DNA from: a virus
IMG/VR virus record: IMGVR_UViG_3300031851_000056
Coordinates: 1-40,092 of that record
Reading direction: 5' to 3' (one strand)
Length of the DNA: 40,092 bases
Part shown: piece by piece, positions 27,665 through 37,128 of the stretch
How positions within the stretch are numbered: the first letter of the stretch is position 1
Layout: each line of letters starts with the position of its first letter
Notes under the pieces: generated by a model
What the model was told of the DNA's origin: nothing
The model's database searches: none
Seen by the model: the letters and a program-made list of their open reading frames with translations, nothing else
Made by a program: the position numbers and the translations under genes

Positions 27665-29359
27665 ATGACAAACTATATAGACATTAAAACAATATCAGCA
27701 GGTGTATCTACTACAACTGTGGCTGATATGGGAGCTTTGGCAGCTTTAACAGGAGTGTCCTCCGGAGATCAAGCATATGTTACTGCTAATAACAAGTTTT
27801 TCTTGTATAATGGATCCGGTTGGTACCTAATTGCAACAGTACAGAATAACGCTCCAAGCAGTATAACAGGAGTTAATTCTAGCTATGAGCTTCTTCAGAA
27901 TGGCACAGCAACTACCGTTACCGCGGTATCTACAGACCCCGAAGGCTTCCCTCTTACATGGTCCTATGCTGTTACAACCGGAGCTTTAGGGTCTACGGCT
28001 ACTGTATCACAAGCAGATAATGTGTTCACTATAACTCCTTCTACTTCGACTGGAGGAACCTTTACTCTTACTTTCAGTGCTACTGATGGTACGAACGGAG
28101 CAGTGAGTGCCGCGGCAGCATTTAGCTTATCTTTTGGTATAGACGTAACCTACCAAAGGGCTGTAACAGACCCCGATAATGATACGACTTTTTTCGATAG
28201 ACTCGACTCAGAGATTAGCGTAGGGGGCAATCGTTTAGCAGTTCCTAGGCTTGATGCAACAGCAGCAGACCAAGAAATACACTTATATTCTATAGATGAC
28301 GGAAGTTTCGAGAGAAGTATACCCGCCGAGTCTGGTAGAGACGCTTTTGCTTGGCTGGGATATGCACTACAGCTGTCTCCCAATGGCACCAGATTAGCCG
28401 CAGGATCTATGTACGAGCCAATGAGCGGTACATATACTAGAACAGGTGTGGTTGATATATACAATGCGGCAACGGGAAGTTTAATAAGAACACATAGTAA
28501 CCCCGTTACAAATGTCTCTAACGGCTACTTTGGTAATGGAGTTGCCTGCAATAATACATATGTTGCGATTTCATCGAATAACGCTACTTCCGGGTCTAGA
28601 AAAGGGATAATTTATATTTACAACTTATCAGATGGGTCTCTAGAGAGAACTATTGAAAATCCTACTACTGTTGTCTCGGGGTACGCCGATAAGCACTTTG
28701 GGGCATGTATGGATATGAGCGGCGACTATCTTATTGTAAGTCACCAAAAAGAAACTGTTTCAAGTAATGACTATGTAGGAGCAGTTTATATTTATGATTT
28801 ATCCGATGGTAGTTTACTAAGAAAAACTTCTTGGCCCTCTGACTTTACTTACTATTCAGATTCTACTCCTAATTTTGGACATCTTGTTAAGTTTAATTCA
28901 GATGGAAGCAAGTATGCCGTAACTGCACTTAGGAATCTTCCTGCTGCTTCTGCGGATGCAACCACGCAGAAAGGCTTAGGACGTGTTTATGTATTTAATA
29001 CATCTACTGGCAGTCTTGAGAATACTTTTACAAATCCAAATACTGGGGGGCAGGTATATAACAGCTCTACCAGCGAAACTATATTCGGGTTTGACCTCGA
29101 CTTTAATAATTCTCAAATATTTATAGGAGATCATCGCTACGGAGATTCAAGTAATCGTTTTCTTGGAAGAGTGTATGAGTATGACCTATCTGATAGCTCT
29201 TTAACAGCCACTATTGATAAACCAACTTCATTGGATTCTGGCTCTGTAGACAGTTTTCAAGAGCTAGGAAGAGGGGTTAGGATATCAGCAAACAACGAAT
29301 TAATTATTACATGTACTGGAGCAGGTACGAGGCGTGTAATAATATACGGAGCCTCGTAG
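27665..29359 (+). CDS. Fibre tip or adhesin with Ig-like domain and seven-bladed beta-propeller (type A)
   Basis: The 564-residue protein lacks the shared anchor module but has the same second module as the gene at 35358: residues ~18-65 (ALTGVSSGDQAYVTANNKFF, then WYLIATVQNN), followed by a cadherin-type Ig-like domain (~65-158; STDPEGFPLTWSYAV, VSQADNVFTITPS). Residues ~160-564 hold seven repeats with an inner strand such as VYIYDLSDGSL: IHLYSIDDGSF, VDIYNAATGSL, IYIYNLSDGSL, VYIYDLSDGSL, VYVFNTSTGSL, VYEYDLSDSSL, VIIYGAS. That is a seven-bladed propeller of the WD40/quinoprotein-like type, ending exactly at the C-terminus. No catalytic residues were recognised; carbohydrate or protein binding on the host surface is inferred. 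A weak AGG precedes the ATG. Confidence 0.7.
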   Translation: MTNYIDIKTISAGVSTTTVADMGALAALTGVSSGDQAYVTANNKFFLYNGSGWYLIATVQNNAPSSITGVNSSYELLQNGTATTVTAVSTDPEGFPLTWSYAVTTGALGSTATVSQADNVFTITPSTSTGGTFTLTFSATDGTNGAVSAAAAFSLSFGIDVTYQRAVTDPDNDTTFFDRLDSEISVGGNRLAVPRLDATAADQEIHLYSIDDGSFERSIPAESGRDAFAWLGYALQLSPNGTRLAAGSMYEPMSGTYTRTGVVDIYNAATGSLIRTHSNPVTNVSNGYFGNGVACNNTYVAISSNNATSGSRKGIIYIYNLSDGSLERTIENPTTVVSGYADKHFGACMDMSGDYLIVSHQKETVSSNDYVGAVYIYDLSDGSLLRKTSWPSDFTYYSDSTPNFGHLVKFNSDGSKYAVTALRNLPAASADATTQKGLGRVYVFNTSTGSLENTFTNPNTGGQVYNSSTSETIFGFDLDFNNSQIFIGDHRYGDSSNRFLGRVYEYDLSDSSLTATIDKPTSLDSGSVDSFQELGRGVRISANNELIITCTGAGTRRVIIYGAS

Positions 29360-29368
29360 GAGAAATAA

Positions 29369-32300
29369 ATGGCATTTACAGATTTTACAAATAGCCCAAA
29401 TAATGGGGATACTATCACAGTTACAGGTGGAGTGTATACCTATATCTCCGCTAAAGCTAGATGGGATTTTACTCCTTCAGCTTCCGCCTCCTCAGTAACC
29501 TCTGAAGAAGTACAAGATATTGTAGGAGCTATGTTTAGTTCTAACACCGAGACAGGTATAACAGCTACTTATCAAGATGTGGATGGAACAATCGATATAG
29601 TTATAGCTGATGATGGTATTGATTCGCAGCATTACGTAGATGGTAGTATTGACACAGCTCATTATGCTGATAACTCTATTACAGGTGATGAACTAGCTGA
29701 TAATATAGTAATAGCAGGCACACTTCAAGCAGCTGGAGGTTCAACTAACGGTGTAGCAATATCACAAGGTGCTATAGAAATTAAAAATGGCGGCTCTAAG
29801 TCTTATATAGATTTATACTGTGAATCAGGTAATGCTCACTATACTAGAATAGAGGCGGCTGCTCACTCAGCATACTCAGGAAATGTTACTGTAACTTTAC
29901 CCACATCAACAGGTACACTTGCTCTTACTTCCGGCGATATTACAGGATCAGCAGCTACTTTAACTACTTCAAGAAGTATTGGAGGAGTAGCTTTTAACGG
30001 TTCCGCAGATATTAGCTTACCCGGTGTTAACACTACAGGAAGCCAAGATACTACAGGAAATTCTGCCACGTCCACCACCTTAGCTACAGCTAGAAATATA
30101 GGTGGGGTATCATTCAATGGTTCTGCCGATATTAACTTGCCCGGCGTTAATGCAACAGGTAATCAGAACACCACTGGCTCTGCAGCTACTATAACTACCG
30201 CTAGAAATATAGGTGGGGTATCATTTAATGGCAGCGCAGATATTAACCTACCTGGAGTTAATGCATCTGGTAATCAAGATACTTCTGGTAATGCAGCCAC
30301 AGCCACTACTCTGGCAACAGCTAGAAGTATAGGTGGAGTGTCTTTTAACGGTTCTGCCGATATTATTCCTAATATTGTAACTGATACTACTCCCCAGCTC
30401 GGGGGCAGCTTAGACGTTAATGGTAATACAGTAACCTCAACAAATAATGGAAATATAGAAATAGACCCCGATGGCTCTGGCTTATTTAAAATAAAAGGAA
30501 ATTCAACTGCAGGGTCGGGCTCTTTAACTCTTAACTGTGAGCTTAACAGTCATGGAATAAAACTACAAGGGCCTCCTCATAGCGCGGGTGCTTCTTATAC
30601 TCTTACTTTTCCGGATAATGACGGTAATGCAGATCAAGTAATAAAAAGTGATGGAAGCGGAAACCTAGCTTTTGTAGATCAAATAAAAACAATTCAAGCA
30701 GAGCTTACTATATCTGATGCTGCTTCTGCCGGAGATGTTATTGTATATGAATCTGCAAATTCTCAGTATGCAACGGCCGGAGAAAGCACTATAGCGGCTT
30801 CTGTAAATAGCGTTTTGTCTTCTGTTAGCAGTGTATTAGACACATCATCATATGCAACAAACGGAGTACTAGTGCCTTCTTACAGCAGTAAAATATTTAT
30901 TGCAACGTATGAAAGTAGTTCGTACTATTTTAGATGGATTACTCCAAATACTAATGGAACATTTACTATAGGAAGTACAAACTCTTTACCTAGTATAGCT
31001 AGCAGTGGAATACAAGGTATGTTTTTAGTAGCTAGCAATAAAATTGTTCTAGTTGCTGATGATTCCTCAAACACTATATATAATGTAGGAACGATTAATA
31101 CTTCTACTGGTGCTATTTCTTGGCAAGCAAGCAATAGCACATTGTGGAGTGGTACTACTAGCCATATCGGGCAAAATGCATTCGTTTATGATGATAATGA
31201 TGGTAAATGGATAGTAACATACGTAGATGGCAATGGGCTCTCGCAAATAAGAGCACTCACATATGATAGCAGTAATGACAGTATAGCCGCAGGCTCGGTA
31301 GTAGCACTAAAAACTGGGACTCCAATTAGTTATTATAGTTCAAATATAGCGTATGACCCGACTAAAAATGCAGGATTAGTTATTTATGGTGTCGGTAACA
31401 CTACCGCCACTATCAAAGTATACTATAGGAAATGGACTTCTTCTAATGGCACTATTACACTCGGGACAGAGACGGAGCTAACAGCAGCTACCGGGACCCT
31501 GACCCCTAATCCTCTCGGAGCTAATATTGTATTTAACCCTATAGTAAACAGATTTTTAATGATATACGGGTGTACTTTTAATGATGGATTTAATACCAGA
31601 ACCCGAAAAACTCTTTATAACAGTGCCACCATAGAAACTAATGGTACAGTAACCATAGCAAATAAAGGGTCGCATGAAGTAACTCATGACTACCTTTTTT
31701 CTTCCCCGGAACGGTTGACAATAGATACAGATACGGGAACTTCTATGATTCTTACGAACGGTAGTTATAATAGCAACCGTAGAACTAGACTCGATAGACT
31801 TACTATGGCGGCCAACGGTGCTGTGAGCGTTTCAGCTACTACTATTGAAACGGGAGGTGTTAGTATTTATATGGGCCCTCTTGTCTATAGTCCTTTAGTA
31901 AAGAAGACTATGGCTATTATAAGAGAGAACGGTTCTGCTTCAGATTTTAATTCTGTACAAAATAGTATTACGGAAAGTAATATTGATAATACAATAGTAG
32001 GCATTGCTGAAGAGGCTATCTCAGCAGGAGCCACAGGAACGGTAAATCTAGTAGGGGGCTTGGACAATAATCAATCGGGTTTAACAACAGGCTCTACGTA
32101 TTATCTTACTTCTAACGGAACTCTGAGTACCACTGCCGATAGTTATAACAAGAAACTAGGTATTGCTATTTCAGCAACAGAACTAGTGATGGAGCATACT
32201 ACTGTGGCTGCGGGAGGCTCGGGAGATATAGAAGGAGTAACGGCAGGAACAGGACTCTCTGGAGGAGGTACTTCAGGTAGTGTAACTTTAAATGTTGCAG

Positions 32301-33592
32301 ATCTAACAGTATCTGAGCTGGCTGCGGATTCAATACAACTAAGCTCCGAGTCTTTTGTCGATAATGATACATCTTTGATGACTTCCGCAGCAATTGAAGA
32401 TAAAATTTTAAGTTACGGCTATTCAGCTGGAGGTATCGGTTCTGTGCTTGCCGATACTACCCCACAGCTTGGAGGATCGTTAGATGTTAATGGACAAAGC
32501 ATTATAAGTGCCAGTAATGGCAATATAGCCATTACTCCTAATGGTACAGGCGATATTATACTAGATGGCCAAAAATGGCCTCAAGCTGATGGAAGTGCTA
32601 ATCAAGTTTTGAAAACAGATGGTTCTGGGCAGCTCAGTTGGGCTGCCCAAAGTGGTGGGGGAGGCGGAGCTTCAGTATCTACTTCGGATACGGCTCCAAG
32701 TAGTCCTTCATCAGGAGACTTATGGTTTGATACAACTGAGCTAACTCCCTATATTTACTACGCTGATGGTAGTAGTAACCAATGGATTGAATTCGCAAAT
32801 CCGGACGTGGGAGGAACAGCAGGACTTGCTTTAAATGATATATCAGATGTTTCTACTTCTGGTGTATCGTCTGGTCAAGTATTGAAGTATAACGGATCTA
32901 GCTGGGCACCCGCTGCGGACTCAACAGGAACCGGAGGAATAGCTTCTGTAGTTGCTGATACTACACCGCAACTTGGAGGCAACTTAGATGTTAACGGGCA
33001 GGACATAGTCTCTGCCAGCAATGGAGATATTGAGCTAGATCCAAACGGTTCCGGTGTAGTTATATTCAAGGGAAATGCAACTAAGGGTGCTGGTCAATTT
33101 AAGTTAAACTGTGAGAACAATTCACATGGAATAACTATTAAGGGACCGCCGCATAGTGCTGCTGCTTCTTACACTTTGACACTACCTAATAATGACGGAG
33201 ATGCGAATCAAGTTCTTAAAACAGATGGTTCTGGGCAGCTCAGTTGGGCAGCACAAAGTAGTGGTGGAGGAGGTCTTGTAAAAGCATATAGGTACGATGC
33301 AGTACTAGCAACTAATGTCAGCACAAAACGTATTTATTTACATCAAGCATTTTCCTCGGTATTAATAGACGCGTTTGTGTCTGTTGCTCCTGCAGGATCT
33401 AATGCCACTTTTTCTATAAAGAAAAACGGCACTTCGTTTCAAACAATAACAATTACGGATGGAAATACTTCCTCTGTTAATACTAACAATACCACTGCAT
33501 TTGCAGAGGGAGATTATATAACTGTAGATATTACAGCAGTAGGAAGTACTACTGCTGGAGAAAATCTATACCTTGTACTTTCATTTTCATAA
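29369..33592 (+). CDS. Long tail fibre with embedded seven-repeat beta-propeller (type B)
   Basis: This 1,407-residue protein starts with the shared anchor (MAFTDFTNSPNNGDTITV … KARW). Then follow a VQDIVGAMFSSNTETGI module (~48), four IGGV(A/S)FNGSADI repeats (~202-332) and a TDTTPQLGGSLDVNG module that recurs at ~1027 and ~1196. Residues ~487-863 contain seven repeats with strands FIATYESS, IVLVADDSS, WIVTYVDGNG, GLVIYGVGN, FLMIYGCTF, SMILTNGSYN and TMAIIRENG, probably a propeller inserted in the fibre. A known fibre domain follows (VGIAEEAISAGATGTVNLVG … GLTTGSTYYLTSNG), then one LWFDTTELTPYIYYADG module (~1105-1140) and a beta-sandwich end (ATFSIKKNGTSFQTITITD … ENLYLVLSFS). AGGAG overlaps the previous stop. 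It probably forms a second long fibre with a lateral binding head. Confidence 0.78.
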   Translation: MAFTDFTNSPNNGDTITVTGGVYTYISAKARWDFTPSASASSVTSEEVQDIVGAMFSSNTETGITATYQDVDGTIDIVIADDGIDSQHYVDGSIDTAHYADNSITGDELADNIVIAGTLQAAGGSTNGVAISQGAIEIKNGGSKSYIDLYCESGNAHYTRIEAAAHSAYSGNVTVTLPTSTGTLALTSGDITGSAATLTTSRSIGGVAFNGSADISLPGVNTTGSQDTTGNSATSTTLATARNIGGVSFNGSADINLPGVNATGNQNTTGSAATITTARNIGGVSFNGSADINLPGVNASGNQDTSGNAATATTLATARSIGGVSFNGSADIIPNIVTDTTPQLGGSLDVNGNTVTSTNNGNIEIDPDGSGLFKIKGNSTAGSGSLTLNCELNSHGIKLQGPPHSAGASYTLTFPDNDGNADQVIKSDGSGNLAFVDQIKTIQAELTISDAASAGDVIVYESANSQYATAGESTIAASVNSVLSSVSSVLDTSSYATNGVLVPSYSSKIFIATYESSSYYFRWITPNTNGTFTIGSTNSLPSIASSGIQGMFLVASNKIVLVADDSSNTIYNVGTINTSTGAISWQASNSTLWSGTTSHIGQNAFVYDDNDGKWIVTYVDGNGLSQIRALTYDSSNDSIAAGSVVALKTGTPISYYSSNIAYDPTKNAGLVIYGVGNTTATIKVYYRKWTSSNGTITLGTETELTAATGTLTPNPLGANIVFNPIVNRFLMIYGCTFNDGFNTRTRKTLYNSATIETNGTVTIANKGSHEVTHDYLFSSPERLTIDTDTGTSMILTNGSYNSNRRTRLDRLTMAANGAVSVSATTIETGGVSIYMGPLVYSPLVKKTMAIIRENGSASDFNSVQNSITESNIDNTIVGIAEEAISAGATGTVNLVGGLDNNQSGLTTGSTYYLTSNGTLSTTADSYNKKLGIAISATELVMEHTTVAAGGSGDIEGVTAGTGLSGGGTSGSVTLNVADLTVSELAADSIQLSSESFVDNDTSLMTSAAIEDKILSYGYSAGGIGSVLADTTPQLGGSLDVNGQSIISASNGNIAITPNGTGDIILDGQKWPQADGSANQVLKTDGSGQLSWAAQSGGGGGASVSTSDTAPSSPSSGDLWFDTTELTPYIYYADGSSNQWIEFANPDVGGTAGLALNDISDVSTSGVSSGQVLKYNGSSWAPAADSTGTGGIASVVADTTPQLGGNLDVNGQDIVSASNGDIELDPNGSGVVIFKGNATKGAGQFKLNCENNSHGITIKGPPHSAAASYTLTLPNNDGDANQVLKTDGSGQLSWAAQSSGGGGLVKAYRYDAVLATNVSTKRIYLHQAFSSVLIDAFVSVAPAGSNATFSIKKNGTSFQTITITDGNTSSVNTNNTTAFAEGDYITVDITAVGSTTAGENLYLVLSFS
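29972..30365 (+). repeat. Four repeats of a ~111-120-base fibre unit
   Basis: Copies begin at 29972, 30092, 30203 and 30323 (spacing 120, 111 and 120 bases). Each codes for (S/N)IGGV(A/S)FNGSADI followed by LPGVN and a T/G/N-rich tail. A related single copy lies in the 2,379-residue fibre near 22165. Confidence 0.85.
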
Positions 33593-33608
33593 TTAAGGAG
33601 ATTCAATT

Positions 33609-34805
33609 ATGTACGCAAAACTAAAATTTAACAGCGGTGTTTCACCAGCTCTAGCTATTCGAGATATTGTTAGACTAATCACGGAGTCTGCTGCAGGAAG
33701 CGCTTCTTTGTCAAATCTGGGGTCTATTGATACATCTAGCTCTACTCTTACGGCAGGGGTGAACAGTGGTTGGACGCTTTACACGGGTCAAAGCATTCCG
33801 GCTAATAGTACGGCTGCAAGTGCGACATCAGATTCATTTTATACCTTACAAGCTACATCAGCCACTAATAGTCGCACAAAATATTGTGCAATTCATGGTA
33901 ATTGTCACTTCAGTTCTGGGTCAGGCATGACATATACCAACACCAACGCCGCCGGAATATTGATAAGTAATGTGAACGACCCTACTTTGTCTAACGCAAA
34001 CACAAACTATAATTTTGGATCAGGGTATAACTCTACTAATGCTGCTTATATGAATGACCAGGGCTTTATTGTTCCATCTATGTATGCAAGTCCTATTTAT
34101 ATTTGGGCAGATCCTACTCGAATTATTATGTATTCAGATACCTGGTATAGTGGAAGAGGGCCGTTATTCACAGGCAACTTTGAGGGCAATCAAGGCCCCC
34201 TTGATGTATGGAAACAAAAATGCCCTACTATGACTTTATTTGATACTACTTACAACCTTGCTACACAAATGGGTACTGAAGGCATGGGTAGAGGAGATAG
34301 TTACTGGACCGGAGGATACGGTAGAAGATATATGCAACTACATAATGTGACCAGTCATGGCCCCATGCCAGGCACTACAGCAGCCCATATATTCTCCCCT
34401 GCTTATACTCACACTTCACTAGGGATAGTGCATAGTAATATTCGGGCCATGGATACCTCTCTGACAGAGGTGAACACGACCACCATAAGACAAGCCTGGG
34501 GAGATTATGGTAGGGCAGAAACTAGTATATTAAATAACCAATCCGCCTCCTCTTATACTCAGGGTTTAGCAACTCATAAAGGTTTTGATAGCTCAGGAAA
34601 CTCTACTTTAGTAGCAGAACCTATGTATTACAGGGCTCCCGGGGCTAGTCCTACTACCTATGACTTTTCTACTTTAACTAATACTTGGAGAGTTCCTTCG
34701 AATATTGGCACTAACGGAGAAGTAGTTACTATTGGTAGCGATACATATACTTATATTACAATGGATGCCACATCTAGTAACTCTTACTTAATTAAGAATA
34801 CTTAG
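33609..34805 (+). CDS. Virion-associated protein of unknown function (398 residues)
   Basis: AAGGAG before the ATG is one of the best ribosome binding sites in the region. The N-terminus MYAKLKFNSGVSPALAIRDI, then VRLITES, resembles conserved proteins of marine myo- and siphoviruses that I know only as virion or fibre-associated. The rest is rich in aromatic residues, Asn, Gly and Met, with His/Trp/Tyr-rich stretches (YIWADPTRIIMYSDTWY, GRRYMQLHNVTSHGPM) unlike the Thr/Gly fibre repeats. Cys residues are rare. It has no anchor module and no signal peptide. Its place inside the fibre cassette suggests a structural or fibre-assembly role, but its function is unknown. Confidence 0.5.
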   Translation: MYAKLKFNSGVSPALAIRDIVRLITESAAGSASLSNLGSIDTSSSTLTAGVNSGWTLYTGQSIPANSTAASATSDSFYTLQATSATNSRTKYCAIHGNCHFSSGSGMTYTNTNAAGILISNVNDPTLSNANTNYNFGSGYNSTNAAYMNDQGFIVPSMYASPIYIWADPTRIIMYSDTWYSGRGPLFTGNFEGNQGPLDVWKQKCPTMTLFDTTYNLATQMGTEGMGRGDSYWTGGYGRRYMQLHNVTSHGPMPGTTAAHIFSPAYTHTSLGIVHSNIRAMDTSLTEVNTTTIRQAWGDYGRAETSILNNQSASSYTQGLATHKGFDSSGNSTLVAEPMYYRAPGASPTTYDFSTLTNTWRVPSNIGTNGEVVTIGSDTYTYITMDATSSNSYLIKNT

Positions 34806-34817
34806 GAGTATTATAAC

Positions 34818-35036
34818 ATGGCACTAACTATACAAGATGCAAGCGGGAATGATGTTACAGTTACTTCTTTATTAATTGCTGATATTCCACCAGGGTTATT
34901 TAGCTTAGGTATATCCGGCTTTATTAGCAATTCATGGTACTTTGGTACTGATGTACCTCCAGATTTGCAAAGTTTTACCTTCCCCGCCAGGGGAGCAGGC
35001 GGCTCTGCAGCCGTAGACCCAGAGGGATGGGAGTAA
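34818..35036 (+). CDS. Small hypothetical protein (72 residues)
   Basis: This short frame lies 12 bases after the 398-residue gene, with TAGGAG 11 bases before its ATG. The sequence begins MALTIQDASGNDVTVTSLLI and has a hydrophobic, proline-containing middle (LIADIPPGLFSLGISGF) and an acidic end (DPEGWE). It has no transmembrane helix of clear length. Gene spacing and a good ribosome binding site support a real gene. The start is a little like fibre anchor modules but much shorter. No function is recognised; a small fibre-assembly or spacer protein is possible. Confidence 0.5.
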   Translation: MALTIQDASGNDVTVTSLLIADIPPGLFSLGISGFISNSWYFGTDVPPDLQSFTFPARGAGGSAAVDPEGWE

Positions 35037-35039
35037 TTT

Positions 35040-35357
35040 ATGGAAATACTAACAACTTTAAAAATATCAAAGGGAATTCACAATAGTGAAAATATTTTAA
35101 CAGGAGTAATACTGACTTTAACTTGCGCAGACCCCGAGGAAGCGTCAAATACAAAAGACTTTACTTTTTCGTGGATACCCCCTTCAGACATTGATGCGAC
35201 AACTATGGCCGATGTTTTAACCTGGGATAATTTGCACAATAATGCAATACTAGCAGGTGACTATCCTCTTTTTGTTGATATTTGTACTAGAGAGTGTGAG
35301 CTACTCTGGGCGGGCAACACAGCAATCGCAGTAGATGTTTCTATGGGGGATGAATAA
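35040..35357 (+). CDS. Small hypothetical protein (105 residues)
   Basis: The gene starts three bases after the previous stop, with GGGAG overlapping that stop, and ends directly against the ATG of the next gene, so it is tightly packed in the operon. The sequence is acidic, with a beta-rich N-terminal part (ILTTLKISKGIHNSENIL), several Trp residues (FSWIPPSD, VLTWDNL, LLWAGN) and CTRECELLW with two Cys. I do not recognise the family. Together with the 398- and 72-residue genes it forms a block between two adhesin genes that has no repeats of its own. Confidence 0.5.
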   Translation: MEILTTLKISKGIHNSENILTGVILTLTCADPEEASNTKDFTFSWIPPSDIDATTMADVLTWDNLHNNAILAGDYPLFVDICTRECELLWAGNTAIAVDVSMGDE

Positions 35358-37106
35358 ATGGCAATTAACTTTACAGATAGCCCTAGCGATGGAGCTACTA
35401 TTACAGCAAATGGAACAACATATACATACAGAAGTGCTTCTACAAAATGGGAGATTACAGCATCTAGCATAATATCCCCGGTAACAGCAGTTGCTAATAT
35501 GACAGCATTAGTTGCGTTAACAGGAATGGCTACAGGTGACCAAGCATTTGTTACTGCTAATAATAAACTTTTTCTGTATAATGGTACGGGGTGGTATTTA
35601 GTCGCAACAGTGCAAAATAACTCTCCAAGTGCAATAACGGGTGTTAGTAGCAATTATGCTCTTGCCACAGACGGAACAGCAACTACTATTACAGCAGTAT
35701 CTACAGACCCAGAAGGCATTCCTCTTACATGGTCTTATGCCGTTACTACAGGCTCGTTGACTAACGGAGGAGGCGCGAGTGCTACTGTATCCCAAGCAGA
35801 TAATGTGTTCACTATAACTCCTACTACTAATACTTCTTATGCGGGAACATTTAGTATTACATTTAGCGCTACTGATGGTGTTACGGGTGCTGTGAGTGCT
35901 GTCAGTGCCTTTACTCTAACATTCGCGGCGGATTGGTCTTCCGTTTCTCAGCAAGCTAAGATACAATCTTCTGATATACAAGCAGGAGACCAGTTTGGGG
36001 TAAATGTTCACATAGCTACAAATGGTGATACAGTAGTGGTTGGGGCGCAGGCAGAAGATACAGGGGGCACAACCGCAGGCGCTGTATATGTTTTTACGCG
36101 CTCAGGAACCACATGGTCTCAGCAAGCTAAACTACAGCCGTCCGACGTAGCTGCGGGGGATACAGCAGGTTTTCAAGTCTCTATTTCGGGGGACGGAAAT
36201 ACTCTTGTATTAGCCTCCCACGGTGATGATACTGGTTATACAGGAGCGGGGGCTGCATATATATTTACTCGCTCAGGAACTACATGGTCCCAGCAAGCTA
36301 AATTAGTTGCTTCTAACCCGGGAGAGTACGATTCTTTTGGAAAAGGAGTTGGTATTTCTACTGATGGTAATACAGTACTAGTAGGTGCAACTGGCGAAGA
36401 TACTGGAGTTACTGACGCGGGGGCTGTCTATGCTTTTACTAGGTCAGGAACTACTTGGTCCCAACAAGCTTTCATACAATGCTCTGATCGAGCACAATAC
36501 GATGGATTTGGAGCCCAGATAGCCGTGTCAAGCAATGGAAACGATGCTATTATAGGAGTGAAGGAAAAATCTGGAGGAGGTGCTGCATATGTATTTACTC
36601 GTTCTGGCACTACTTGGTCTCAACAAGCTAAGATACTATCTTCAGACTTGCAAACAGGGGATGCATTCGGAAGTAATGTAGATATTTCGGATAATGGTGC
36701 TACAGTCATTGTTGGGGCCCCTACTGAGGACACAGGGGCCTCAAATGTTGGTGCCGCATATATATTTACTCGTTCAGGTACTAGTTGGTCTCAACAACAA
36801 AAAATACAAGCTTCCGACAAACAGATTTACGATAACTTTGGAATAGCTGTTGGCTTAGACACAACAGGAGATCTAGCTATAATAGGAGCTAATTATGAAG
36901 ACACAGACTACGGTAATGCTGGAGCTGCTTATGTTTTCACAAGGGACGGGACTACTTGGTCAGAAGAGTCAAAAATAACTCCTACTGACTCAGCTAGAGC
37001 AAGTAATGATCAATTCGGATATCATTTAGCAATTAGCAGCGATACTGCTATTGTAGGCGGTTTTAACGTTGAAGGTGAAGGCGCTGCCTACATATTTACA
37101 GCATAG
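35358..37106 (+). CDS. Adhesin with shared anchor, Ig-like domain and seven-bladed FG-GAP-like propeller (type C)
   Basis: The 582-residue protein begins with the anchor (MAINFTDSPSDGATITANG … TKW, residues 1-33), then the ALTGMATGDQAFVTANNK module and a cadherin-type Ig-like domain (~85-190; STDPEGIPLTWSYAV) shared with the gene at 27665. Residues ~191-582 form seven repeats with (V/A)Y(V/I/A)FTRSGTTW followed by SQQAK; the repeat Tyr codons lie at 36087, 36258, 36429, 36588, 36759, 36930 and 37089, spaced 57 or 53 residues. The last repeat ends at AYIFTA and the segment WSSVSQQAKI before repeat 1 would complete its blade, the usual circular closure of a propeller. FG-GAP-like propellers commonly bind proteins or glycans. 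GGGGGA precedes the ATG. Confidence 0.75.
   Translation: MAINFTDSPSDGATITANGTTYTYRSASTKWEITASSIISPVTAVANMTALVALTGMATGDQAFVTANNKLFLYNGTGWYLVATVQNNSPSAITGVSSNYALATDGTATTITAVSTDPEGIPLTWSYAVTTGSLTNGGGASATVSQADNVFTITPTTNTSYAGTFSITFSATDGVTGAVSAVSAFTLTFAADWSSVSQQAKIQSSDIQAGDQFGVNVHIATNGDTVVVGAQAEDTGGTTAGAVYVFTRSGTTWSQQAKLQPSDVAAGDTAGFQVSISGDGNTLVLASHGDDTGYTGAGAAYIFTRSGTTWSQQAKLVASNPGEYDSFGKGVGISTDGNTVLVGATGEDTGVTDAGAVYAFTRSGTTWSQQAFIQCSDRAQYDGFGAQIAVSSNGNDAIIGVKEKSGGGAAYVFTRSGTTWSQQAKILSSDLQTGDAFGSNVDISDNGATVIVGAPTEDTGASNVGAAYIFTRSGTSWSQQQKIQASDKQIYDNFGIAVGLDTTGDLAIIGANYEDTDYGNAGAAYVFTRDGTTWSEESKITPTDSARASNDQFGYHLAISSDTAIVGGFNVEGEGAAYIFTA
36087..37106 (+). repeat. Seven propeller repeats of 159-171 bases
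   Basis: Repeat starts at 36087, 36258, 36429, 36588, 36759, 36930 and 37089 give spacings of 171, 171, 159, 171, 171 and 159 bases. The FTRSGTTWSQQAK core is nearly identical in protein between units, while DNA differs mostly at third positions, so selection rather than recent copying keeps it. Confidence 0.9.
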
Positions 37107-37128
37107 ATTTCCAAAGGAGAAATAAAAA

